Part shown: one piece after another, positions 34,079 to 41,660 of the stretch
How positions within the stretch are numbered: position 1 is the stretch's first letter
Layout of the letters: each line of letters starts with the position of its first letter
NCBI GenBank assembly: GCA_024233935.1
Contig: JACKOY010000018.1
Location: forward strand, 1-64,000
Length of the DNA: 64,000 bases
Origin: Spirochaetales bacterium
Lineage (GTDB): Bacteria; Spirochaetota; Leptospiria; Leptospirales; Leptonemataceae
Reading direction: 5' to 3'
Made by a program: the position numbers and the translations under genes
Notes under the pieces: model-generated
Told to the model about the DNA's origin: nothing
The model's input: the letters and a program-made list of their open reading frames with translations, nothing else
Databases searched by the model: none

Positions 34079-34296
34079 GTTTGACACCCACACACATTAC
34101 GAAGAACAGCGAAGCTCATCTGCGCGCCCGCGAAGATAAAGACGTGAACGTTCCTGGTCTTCGTGCCGGCGGGGCCCCCGGGTTCGCACCGGGATTGCCG
34201 GGAATTGCAAAGGCCACAATTCGTGCGCAGTGTTCGAGACGAAGCGCAGCGTACCGATTTCCGAGCATGAGCGCAGGAACAAACCCGGGCTTCGCG

Positions 34297-34731
34297 TCAG
34301 GACACCTGAATCTCTTCTGGTTCAAACTTTTCCGTGTCCACGTTCAACTCAAAGGAATTGAGCTGTCCGGGCTCACGATTCGTTACATTCAGAATGATAT
34401 AGCTGAAAAATGGCCACGCGTAGGAAAGATCCGTTCCACTGGGTTCGGCCGGATGATCGGGATGTGTGTGATAAAAGCCCAGGAGCGTCAGACCACGTTC
34501 TTTGGCCTCGGCTTCGAGGGCCTTGTAGTCTTCGGCGGTCACGGCAAACCGGCGGTGTTTGCTTTCGCCGGGCCGGTCTTCCCAGTTGTTTTCGATGCGC
34601 ACAATATGTTCTGTGACTTTCGCGCCGTTCGCATCCCGCCGGCCAAGCATGGCGCCGCAACACTCCTCGGGATAGGCCTCGGTCCCGTGTTCTTTGATTT
34701 CAGTGAAATGGGTCGGCGATATGGTAATCAT
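34297..34731 (-). CDS. mec: JAMM metallopeptidase, Mec+-like
   Basis: A 144-residue MPN+/JAMM zinc peptidase. The motif H-x-H-x7-S-x2-D is complete in HTHPDHPAEPSGTD (His88, His90, Ser98, Asp101), with the general base Glu22 in YPEECCG. In Mycobacterium tuberculosis the homologue Mec+ cleaves cysteine off the C-terminus of CysO after CysM has transferred it there. The gene overlaps cysM by 32 bases on the same strand, exactly as expected for that pathway. It is the last gene of a five-gene unit. The first residues MITISPTHFTEIKEHG are normal for the family. Confidence 0.88.
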   Translation of the reverse strand: MITISPTHFTEIKEHGTEAYPEECCGAMLGRRDANGAKVTEHIVRIENNWEDRPGESKHRRFAVTAEDYKALEAEAKERGLTLLGFYHTHPDHPAEPSGTDLSYAWPFFSYIILNVTNREPGQLNSFELNVDTEKFEPEEIQVS

Positions 34732-35614
34732 GCTCGGACCAGAACCTGTCTTTGAGATACTTAAAGGCGTTGTCGGGGAATACAGTCACAATGTAACCGG
34801 ATTCCAGCGTTCCGGCCAGCCGGATGGCGGCAAAGAGATTCGCGGCGGAACTCGGACTGATCAGAAGGCCCAAATACTTTGCGGCCGCGATCGAATAGCG
34901 AAACGCGTCTTCGGTATCCACTTCGAGAACATCATCGGCGAGACCGGCATCGTAGATCCCGGGCACGATGGCGGTTTCCATGTGTTTCCAGCCTTCCAGT
35001 CCGTGCAGCGGATTGTCCGGCTGCACCGAAAGACACTTCACACCTTTGGGCTGTAGATAGCGGGCGGTGCCAACAAACGTGCCACTTGTTCCCAGCCCGG
35101 CCAGGAAATGTGTGACCTGGCCATCGCTTTGTTCCCAGATCTCAGGACCTGTGGTTTCGAGGTGTGCCTTCCAGTTGTTGTCGTTGTTGTACTGATCCGG
35201 ATAAAAATACCGATCGCCCTGCTTTTGGACCAGATCCTGCACGAAACGCTGCGCCCCGTCGGTGCCTTCCATGGGGCTTGTCAGGTGCATCTTTGCGCCG
35301 TACAAATTCAAAATCAGCTTTCGCTCTTCTGAAGCGTTCTCGGGCATCGCCAGTTCGAGGGGCAGCCGGAACTCAGCACAAAGCATGGCATAGGCGATGC
35401 CCGTGTTTCCACTGGTCGCATCGATGATGGTGCGCCCCTGAAGCGCACCCGATTCCATCGCGGCAAGCAGCATGCGTTTGACCGGCCGATCTTTTACCGA
35501 GCCACCCGGATTGAAGTACTCCAGCTTGGCGCCAATCCGCACGCGGCTTGAGTTCCGGTGCTCGATTTCGAGCAGAGGGGTGTTTCCGATCAGGTCGATC
35601 AAACGATGCGGCAT
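34700..35614 (-). CDS. cysM: PLP-dependent cysteine synthase, CysM-like
   Basis: Makes cysteine (or cysteine attached to a sulfur carrier) by beta-replacement on an activated serine. The 304 residues have the PLP lysine Lys41 in NPGGSVKDRP, the phosphate-site and substrate loop TSGNTGIA, and GLGTSGTFVGTARYL for PLP phosphate. The Mycobacterium O-phosphoserine-using CysM carries an Arg that selects phosphoserine; at the aligned position (GWKHMETAIVPGIYD) this protein has Lys210, also basic. It overlaps mec and is preceded by pntB after 13 bases. O-acetylserine as the donor cannot be excluded. Confidence 0.9.
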   Translation of the reverse strand: MPHRLIDLIGNTPLLEIEHRNSSRVRIGAKLEYFNPGGSVKDRPVKRMLLAAMESGALQGRTIIDATSGNTGIAYAMLCAEFRLPLELAMPENASEERKLILNLYGAKMHLTSPMEGTDGAQRFVQDLVQKQGDRYFYPDQYNNDNNWKAHLETTGPEIWEQSDGQVTHFLAGLGTSGTFVGTARYLQPKGVKCLSVQPDNPLHGLEGWKHMETAIVPGIYDAGLADDVLEVDTEDAFRYSIAAAKYLGLLISPSSAANLFAAIRLAGTLESGYIVTVFPDNAFKYLKDRFWSEHDYHIADPFH

Positions 35615-35627
35615 GCGCGCTCTGGTT

Positions 35628-37049
35628 TCAGGCGTTGGCTTTAATTTCGGCGATCAGCTTCGCGATGGCGTCTTTTGCATCGCCGAGATACATGAGGCAA
35701 TTCGGATAACCGTACAGTTCGTTGTCGATTCCGGCATAACCCGGTTTCAGACTGCGTTTAACCACAACTACGGTTCCGGCCTTGTCGACATTCAGAATCG
35801 GCATGCCGAAGATCGGGCTCGATTGATCATGTCGCGCGGCAGGATTCGTGACGTCATTGGCGCCAATCACAAGAGCCAGATCGGTGTTCGCGAAATCGTC
35901 GTTGATCTGATCCATTTCGAACAATTGTTCGTACGGTACATTTGCTTCAGCCAGCAACACGTTCATGTGTCCGGGCATGCGACCCGCCACCGGATGGATG
36001 GCGAAGCGCACCGTGCACCCGCGCTTCTGTAAAACTTCCATGAGTTCGCGCACAACGTGCTGGGCCTGGGCAACCGCCATGCCGTAACCTGGAACGATGA
36101 TCACCGAGCTGGCTGAATCGAACAACATCGCCGTCTCTTCGACTTCGACTTTTTTAACGACAATCTCGGGTCCATCTCCGGAGGCTTTCGCCACACCGGT
36201 CGTGGTTCCGAAGCCACCCAGGAGCACGTTCATGAGCGACCGGTTCATACTTTTACACATGATCTGTGTAAGAATGATGCCCGAAGCTCCCACCAACGCT
36301 CCCGTGATAATAAGAACCTTGTTGCCCAGCACAAAACCAGTCGTAGCCGCCGCAATGCCGGAATATGAGTTAAGAAGCGAAATCACCACCGGCATGTCGG
36401 CGCCCCCGATCGGGATCACGAGCAACACGCCCAGCAAAAGCGAAAGCCCGATAACGGTCGAAATTAGAGCCATGCCGGACGGCGCGTCCATCGACATAGC
36501 ATTGAACCAGCTACCGAGGGTAAAACCGTCGATGTTGAGCAAAACGCCAAGTGCCACACCGATCAAAATCAATATCAGGTTCAGCAAGTGCTGCCCCGGA
36601 AACATCACGCTCTTTTCGGTTACGATACCCTGCAGTTTTCCGAAGGCGACCAACGAACCGGTAAACGTAACTCCGCCGATGAGAACGCTGAGAACGACGG
36701 TAACGCCCGTTTCCGGTCCCATCAATGGATCTTTGATGTACTCTGCCGACGCGACCAAAAGCGAACCGATGCCGCCAAAGCCGTTCAGCAGGGCCACCAT
36801 CTGGGGCATGCCGGTCATCTGAATACGCAGCGCGAGCACGACTCCGATCAGAGATCCGATCATAATGCCGGCGATAATCAGCTCGTAGCTCAGTTCCTGA
36901 AATAGAGTCACCGCAACCGCGATGAACATACCCAGCGCGGCCAGGAAGTTGCCCTGCCGCGCAGTCCGGACAGCACCCAGCTGTTTGATTCCAAAAATGA
37001 AAAGCACAGAAGAAACCAGATACGCTATGTCTTTGATCTGTTCAATCAT
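35628..37049 (-). CDS. pntB: NAD(P) transhydrogenase subunit beta
   Basis: The 473-residue beta subunit of the proton-translocating transhydrogenase, which transfers hydride from NADH to NADP+ using the proton gradient. The N-terminal 270 residues carry about nine membrane helices (domain II), and the C-terminal domain III binds NADP(H): IIVPGYGMAVAQAQHVV holds the fingerprint GYGMAVAQAQ, with HPVAGRMPGHMNVLLAEA, LVIGANDVTNPAAR and KRSLKPGYAG following. All are standard for PntB. It is the third gene of the operon pntAa-pntAb-pntB-cysM-mec; the gap to pntAb is 26 bases. Confidence 0.95.
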   Translation of the reverse strand: MIEQIKDIAYLVSSVLFIFGIKQLGAVRTARQGNFLAALGMFIAVAVTLFQELSYELIIAGIMIGSLIGVVLALRIQMTGMPQMVALLNGFGGIGSLLVASAEYIKDPLMGPETGVTVVLSVLIGGVTFTGSLVAFGKLQGIVTEKSVMFPGQHLLNLILILIGVALGVLLNIDGFTLGSWFNAMSMDAPSGMALISTVIGLSLLLGVLLVIPIGGADMPVVISLLNSYSGIAAATTGFVLGNKVLIITGALVGASGIILTQIMCKSMNRSLMNVLLGGFGTTTGVAKASGDGPEIVVKKVEVEETAMLFDSASSVIIVPGYGMAVAQAQHVVRELMEVLQKRGCTVRFAIHPVAGRMPGHMNVLLAEANVPYEQLFEMDQINDDFANTDLALVIGANDVTNPAARHDQSSPIFGMPILNVDKAGTVVVVKRSLKPGYAGIDNELYGYPNCLMYLGDAKDAIAKLIAEIKANA

Positions 37050-37075
37050 GCGGGACCTATTCTAGTATCCAACGG

Positions 37076-37390
37076 CTACTTGCGCCGGGTAAACATGCGA
37101 TGCATACGGTCCGTGACCAGAAACCCACCGACGACGTTAATGGTGGCAAAGACCACGGCCAGAAATCCAAGAATGGAGCTCACGCCCCAGCTGTACCCGA
37201 ACATTGATATGAGACCGAAGTCATCGGAACCGGCACTCAACACTGCACCCACGAGTGTAATTCCGGAGATCGCGTTACAGCCCGACATAAGCGGCGTGTG
37301 CAGGGTAGGCGGAACCTTGGAAATCAGTTCGAAGCCCAAAAACACCGCCAGAATGAAGATCGTCAGTGCAATAATCATTGGAAGTCCCAT
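37076..37390 (-). CDS. pntAb: NAD(P) transhydrogenase subunit alpha, membrane part (PntA-2)
   Basis: A 104-residue membrane protein with four hydrophobic segments. It contains ISKVPPTLHTPLMSGCNAISGITLVGA, the conserved loop and helix of domain II of transhydrogenase alpha. In E. coli this part is fused to the NAD-binding part; here, as in Rhodospirillum rubrum and many other bacteria, alpha is split into two polypeptides. The C-terminus (DRMHRMFTRRK) is basic. It lies between pntAa (nine bases away) and pntB in the same operon. Confidence 0.93.
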   Translation of the reverse strand: MGLPMIIALTIFILAVFLGFELISKVPPTLHTPLMSGCNAISGITLVGAVLSAGSDDFGLISMFGYSWGVSSILGFLAVVFATINVVGGFLVTDRMHRMFTRRK

Positions 37391-37399
37391 GCCTGCTCC

Positions 37400-38551
37400 C
37401 TATCCTCCGATTGCCTTAAGCGTGCGCTCGTGCACCACCTGTCCGTCCCGCGTAACCAAACTGCCCTGAACGATTTCATCTTCCGGGTCGAGAGATAACT
37501 GCCCCTCTTTTGTAAGGTACTCTATGAGACTGAGCAGGTTGCGCGAATACAGCTGGCTTGCGTCCATCGGCAGAAGCGCCGGCAAATTCACAGTGCCCAC
37601 GATTTTGACGCCGTTGACCTCGATGGTCTCGTGGGCCTTCGTGAGGGCACAGTTGCCGCCCTGCTCGGCCGCCATATCGACGATTACACTACCGGGCCGC
37701 ATGCTGCGAACCATTTCCTCGCTCACCAGCACCGGGGCTTTCTTACCCGGCACCTGGGCGGTTGTAATCACCGCATTGGCCTCGGAAATGTGCTTCGCCA
37801 GGAGCTCGCGTTGCTTGTCCAGGTATTCCTGTGAGACCTCGCCCGCATAACCACCCTGACCGGTCTGTGCCTCTTCGCTTTCGGGTGGTTCGATGTAGCG
37901 CCCGCCCAAACTCTGCACCTGCTCTTTCACTTCCGGCCGAATGTCGGACACATCGACTACCGCTCCAAGGCGTTTTGCGGTGGCGATCGCCTGAAGCCCG
38001 GCAACGCCGGCTCCGAGAATCACGACTTTGGCCGGTGAGATGGTGCCGGCGGCTGTCATCATCAGCGGGAAAATTTTTCCAAGTTCGTTTGCCGCAATCA
38101 GTACCGCCTTGTAACCGGCCAGGTTGGTTTGCGAGCTGAGCGCATCCATTCGCTGGGCCTTTGTGATACGCGGAATCTGATCTACTGCGATGACGTTAAC
38201 CTTATGCGTCGCCGCCTTCTGGGCAAGTTCCGGAAAGTTGAGAGGCAGAAAAAAACAAATCAGGATGGAACCGGGCTTCATCATTTCCAGTTCGTGTTTG
38301 CCCGAGTTGTGCTGGGCCGGTCCCTGCACTTTGAGCAAAACATCTGTACCGGAGTACAGGCTGGCAGCGTCAGACACGATGGTGGCGCCTTCCGTTGCGT
38401 AAAGCTCGTCTGCATAACCGGAGAGCAAACCCGCGCCTGATTCTACACGAATCTCATAGCCAAGTTTCTTCAGTCTCGAAACCGATTCGGGCACAAGAGC
38501 GACCCGGGTTTCGCCTTTTACGATTTCTTTAGGAACGCCAACTACCGCCAA
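37400..38551 (-). CDS. pntAa: NAD(P) transhydrogenase subunit alpha, NAD-binding part (PntA-1)
   Basis: The soluble domain I of the transhydrogenase, 383 residues, which binds NADH. It begins VVGVPKEIVKGETRVALVPESV, is related to alanine dehydrogenase, and has the NAD loop VVILGAGVAGLQAIATAKRLGA near residue 170, followed by DVSDIRPEVKEQVQSLG and GAKKAPVLV-like PGKKAPVLVSEEMV. The start is TTG at 38549-38551 with AGGGG eight bases before it. It leads the five-gene operon that ends with cysM and mec. The 119 bases upstream should hold the promoter, but no convincing -35/-10 pair was identified. Confidence 0.94.
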   Translation of the reverse strand: MAVVGVPKEIVKGETRVALVPESVSRLKKLGYEIRVESGAGLLSGYADELYATEGATIVSDAASLYSGTDVLLKVQGPAQHNSGKHELEMMKPGSILICFFLPLNFPELAQKAATHKVNVIAVDQIPRITKAQRMDALSSQTNLAGYKAVLIAANELGKIFPLMMTAAGTISPAKVVILGAGVAGLQAIATAKRLGAVVDVSDIRPEVKEQVQSLGGRYIEPPESEEAQTGQGGYAGEVSQEYLDKQRELLAKHISEANAVITTAQVPGKKAPVLVSEEMVRSMRPGSVIVDMAAEQGGNCALTKAHETIEVNGVKIVGTVNLPALLPMDASQLYSRNLLSLIEYLTKEGQLSLDPEDEIVQGSLVTRDGQVVHERTLKAIGG

Positions 38552-38670
38552 CGACTTAACCCCTGAGCAGGTGAGTTAGCCAGAGTAGGATTGCGCTTCG
38601 GGCGGTCAAACAGTTAAGAGCTTCGTGTATGCCACACTGAGAGCCCACAAAATCTTATGTCACGGTCTTC

Positions 38671-39555
38671 TTACCAGACGACGTATGCTTTCTGGGCGAG
38701 TCGAACAAACCAGACGTATGGAATGGCGGCGCGACCGTAAGAACCCCAGCGACCACCAGCGCTATTCTGCACAATGAACACTCCCTGCGCGTTGTCGTAA
38801 CCGATCACCGCCAGGGTATGTCGCCCACGCTGGCGACCGGCCGGATTCTCCCAGACGTTTTCCCGCAACCCAATGAAGTTCTCGGAGATGCGCAGGGTCA
38901 CAATGACTACCGAGCCCTGGAGCAAGTGAGCCCGAATCTGATTCAGGTCCACGAAGTCCACACGCCCGTAACCCCGGATACGATGCTCCCGGGCGTCCGC
39001 CAGGGCCGCCGCCGTTGGTCGCGATACGTAGTCGGCCGCCTGGTAGGGCATCAGGTTTTCTCTCGGGCAGCCCATGCGCTTCACAAGTTCGGCCGCTTCG
39101 ATGATCTCAATGCCCCGGTCGGCTCTTTCATTCAGCTGGTTGTAGATAAAGGCGGGGGCGCATTCATAATCATGCTGATTGCGCTTCGTTCGAAAAAGAT
39201 ACGTCGTGGCCGCATAGCCAACGGCCCAGGCGGTCCCGCTGGCCTGACCGAGTTGGTCCCCGGGCGCCAGCATACCAGGCAGTACAAAACGTTCCGGCGC
39301 GTCCGACGGAAGGCCCGCCAGAACAAACGGCACCTGCTCTTCCGGCTCGGACCACTCCGGCGCAATACCCCACTGCTGAAGCTCCCATTGTCCCGGGTCG
39401 GCAGCTCCGGAACTCTGCTGGGCCTGCTCCGGGGAAAGACAACCGCCCGGTCCCGGAAATAGCAGCACCAGGACAAAGGCGAGGGTTCCGCCGCGCCGAA
39501 AGCGCGATCCGACCGATAGATAAAGCAAACGGGTCCGGCTGAACGAAACGGGCAT
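38671..39555 (-). CDS. papain-like (C1-fold) lipoprotein lacking the catalytic cysteine
   Basis: A 294-residue exported protein with a hydrophobic signal (GTLAFVLVLLFPGPGGC) and possible lipidation at Cys39. The papain-like domain is clear: GQASGTAWAVGYAATTYLF corresponds to the active-site helix, ECAPAFIYNQLNERAD and GCPRENLMPYQ follow, and GRHTLAVIGYD and VQNSAGGRWGSYG carry the catalytic His and Asn. However, the position of the nucleophile (C-G-S-C-W-A in papain) reads S-G-T-A-W-A, with Ala109 (codon GCC) in place of Cys, so it should not cleave peptides by the normal mechanism. It diverges from the DNA methyltransferase and ends upstream of pntAa. Confidence 0.8.
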   Translation of the reverse strand: MPVSFSRTRLLYLSVGSRFRRGGTLAFVLVLLFPGPGGCLSPEQAQQSSGAADPGQWELQQWGIAPEWSEPEEQVPFVLAGLPSDAPERFVLPGMLAPGDQLGQASGTAWAVGYAATTYLFRTKRNQHDYECAPAFIYNQLNERADRGIEIIEAAELVKRMGCPRENLMPYQAADYVSRPTAAALADAREHRIRGYGRVDFVDLNQIRAHLLQGSVVIVTLRISENFIGLRENVWENPAGRQRGRHTLAVIGYDNAQGVFIVQNSAGGRWGSYGRAAIPYVWFVRLAQKAYVVW

Positions 39556-39598
39556 ATGCTTACCATTTCGACCAAAGCTGCGCCGGCTGGGAGAACTT

Positions 39599-40573
39599 TT
39601 GCCCGAAGCACAATCGACAACATCCGCCCTCCGGAAACGCGGGGCCAGGAATCGCACGCTCACACTGAGTGACGGGGACCGATTGCGCCTGGAAAATCGG
39701 GTTCTAAGCCCGCGGGACGTACGGCGGGGACAAAAGGACCTGGTCGTGCACGGCGAATGCGCCGCTCTGGCGGCTCGAATGAAACCTGGTTCGGTCGACC
39801 TGTTGGTCCTCGACCCGCCCTATAATCTGAGCAAACGGTTCGGCTCCAGCAGTTTTTCGGCCAGTTCCCCCGAAGTCTACGCGGCGTGGTTCGAGACGAC
39901 TCTACGCGAACTGCTCCCGCTTCTTCATGCCCGCTCAAGCGTCTATGTCTTTTGCGATTGGAGAAATTCCGGCGACGTGCATGGCGTACTGCGTCGGCAC
40001 CTCAAAGTACAAAGCCGGATCACATTTGAACGCGAAAAAGGACGGGGTTCCAGGAAGCGCTGGAAAAATACGAGCGAGGACATCTGGTTTGCGACAGCCA
40101 GTGAAGACTACCCCTTTTATGTGGACCAGGTCATGATCCGCAGGCAGGTACTCGCCCCGTACACAAAGGACGGGCTCGCCCGCGGCTGGATCGAGACCCA
40201 AAGCGGTCCGCTGCGCGATACATATCCTGGCAATCTCTGGAACGACATTACAATTCCCTTTTGGTCGATGCCGGAGAATACAGAACACCCCACCCAAAAG
40301 CCGGAGAAATTGATGGCGCGCATCATTCTGGCAAGTTCTCGCCCCGGGGATCTGGTGCTGGATCCTTTTGCCGGTTCGGGCACAACCGGCGTGGTGGCAC
40401 GCAAGCTGGGGCGGCACTTCGTTCTCGGTGAGAAGGAGCGCGAATATTGTCTTTTGGCTGCGCGACGCCTGGAACTGGCGGAGCAGGACTCGCGCATTCA
40501 GGGCTATGAAGATGGAGTCTTCTGGGAACGCAACTCCGGTCGCGTACGGGCCCGCTTCAAATCAACGCAATAG
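39599..40573 (+). CDS. DNA methyltransferase, beta class (N6-adenine or N4-cytosine)
   Basis: A 324-residue amino-methyltransferase using S-adenosylmethionine. The catalytic motif IV DPPYN is at 72-76 and comes before the SAM-binding motif I DPFAGSGTTG at 255-264, the order of beta-class enzymes; DPPY favours adenine. Between them, TEHPTQKPEKLMARII is the standard motif preceding the SAM site. The start is TTG at 39599 with GGGAG five bases upstream. No restriction endonuclease or specificity gene is adjacent, so it may be a solitary regulatory or protective enzyme. Its recognition sequence cannot be deduced. Confidence 0.88.
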   Translation: MPEAQSTTSALRKRGARNRTLTLSDGDRLRLENRVLSPRDVRRGQKDLVVHGECAALAARMKPGSVDLLVLDPPYNLSKRFGSSSFSASSPEVYAAWFETTLRELLPLLHARSSVYVFCDWRNSGDVHGVLRRHLKVQSRITFEREKGRGSRKRWKNTSEDIWFATASEDYPFYVDQVMIRRQVLAPYTKDGLARGWIETQSGPLRDTYPGNLWNDITIPFWSMPENTEHPTQKPEKLMARIILASSRPGDLVLDPFAGSGTTGVVARKLGRHFVLGEKEREYCLLAARRLELAEQDSRIQGYEDGVFWERNSGRVRARFKSTQ

Positions 40574-40621
40574 CGGTGATCTCGGAACGGCGATACGCAC
40601 TGAAAGCCCGCCAATCGACCT

Positions 40622-41605
40622 TTACTCAAGGATTCGAAAACGGAACACGCCCAGAAAGTGTGGATTGCCCGCGGTGGGCCGCCAGCGGGGGTCCGGACTC
40701 TGTTCCAGATAATCGACCTTCACGCGTTTCATGCCATCGGGTCCGCCGGTGTGGTACACCAGAGTCAGATCGGGAAAGGGTCGGGCGACAATCATGGAGT
40801 GGTACGGAAACTCCGGACTGCCTTCGTCCTCGAAAAAGAGCAGGTCCCCCGGCAGCGCATTTCTCATCTCCCGGGTAACCGCCACGGTCTGATACGCGCG
40901 CAGATAGGCGGCGCTGGCGAATTCGGAAAAGTTCTCCGGGTCTATGCTCGCTCCCGAACGCGGACGCACGCGAAACAGGCGGGCCCCCAGCACGGGAACA
41001 GAAGGATAGCGGAAGCGCACCACATCCATCAGGTTCTTGTCGATCGGTATGCCAGTTCGGGACTGCCATTCCTGATCGTGCTCCTTAAGCGCTTCCCGAT
41101 AGGCAAAACGGATAAGGCCCGCACAATCCCGTTCACCTGCCCCCCAGGCCGGCGATTCCTGCACGAATTGCGCCTCGGCAATTCTTACAAACCAGGCGCG
41201 AAAGGCCTGCCGGTCTTCCCGCGTGTTCAGCTCGGCCGCATCCGGAAAGCCATCGCCATCCAGATCGTCCGGACCCGCATAAAAATTCAGCACGACGCGC
41301 AATCCGGAATCGGTCTCGTACGCAACAACACCCGGGGCATCCGTGCTTTCAAAAAAGACTGTGGTCCGCCCTCCGTCGGTCGTGCGTCGAAGCTCGCGTA
41401 GCGCCGCGACATCGCCCAGGGGACCGCGAAGGGCGTCTGGAGCACTGAGAAAGCCGGCATCGTACACCAGTCGACCTCCGCTGAGCCCGCCGTCGGCAGG
41501 GAACGCACGCTGACTGCTGCTCAGCCGTTCGCCACAGCAGGGCAAAGCTACTCCGATAAGGACCGCAGTCCGCAACACAGTCCAGTGTTTCGCTCGCGGT
41601 TGCAT
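40622..41605 (-). CDS. DUF1175 (YfaT-like) lipoprotein with Ca-binding-like loop
   Basis: 327 residues with an N-terminal signal ending at LPCCGE, which could be a lipobox. Residues of about 115-135 (DDLDGDGFPDAAELNT) look like a calcium-binding loop. The C-terminal 200 residues match DUF1175: ERDCAGLIRFAYREAL has a Cys like that of NlpC/P60 peptidases (D-C-S-G-L), followed by LPGDLLFF, and YHSMIVARPF and VYHTGG supply candidate histidines. DUF1175 genes normally sit next to yfaS-type alpha-2-macroglobulin genes, as yfaT does in E. coli. The start is the ATG at 41605, in front of a divergent DUF2138-like gene. Family assignment is by recall and pattern. Confidence 0.68.
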   Translation of the reverse strand: MQPRAKHWTVLRTAVLIGVALPCCGERLSSSQRAFPADGGLSGGRLVYDAGFLSAPDALRGPLGDVAALRELRRTTDGGRTTVFFESTDAPGVVAYETDSGLRVVLNFYAGPDDLDGDGFPDAAELNTREDRQAFRAWFVRIAEAQFVQESPAWGAGERDCAGLIRFAYREALKEHDQEWQSRTGIPIDKNLMDVVRFRYPSVPVLGARLFRVRPRSGASIDPENFSEFASAAYLRAYQTVAVTREMRNALPGDLLFFEDEGSPEFPYHSMIVARPFPDLTLVYHTGGPDGMKRVKVDYLEQSPDPRWRPTAGNPHFLGVFRFRILE

Positions 41606-41660
41606 TCTGCTCACAAACTGCTTGCGTTGCCTGACTCGCGCTTCAGCCTTCGCCCCAAGC

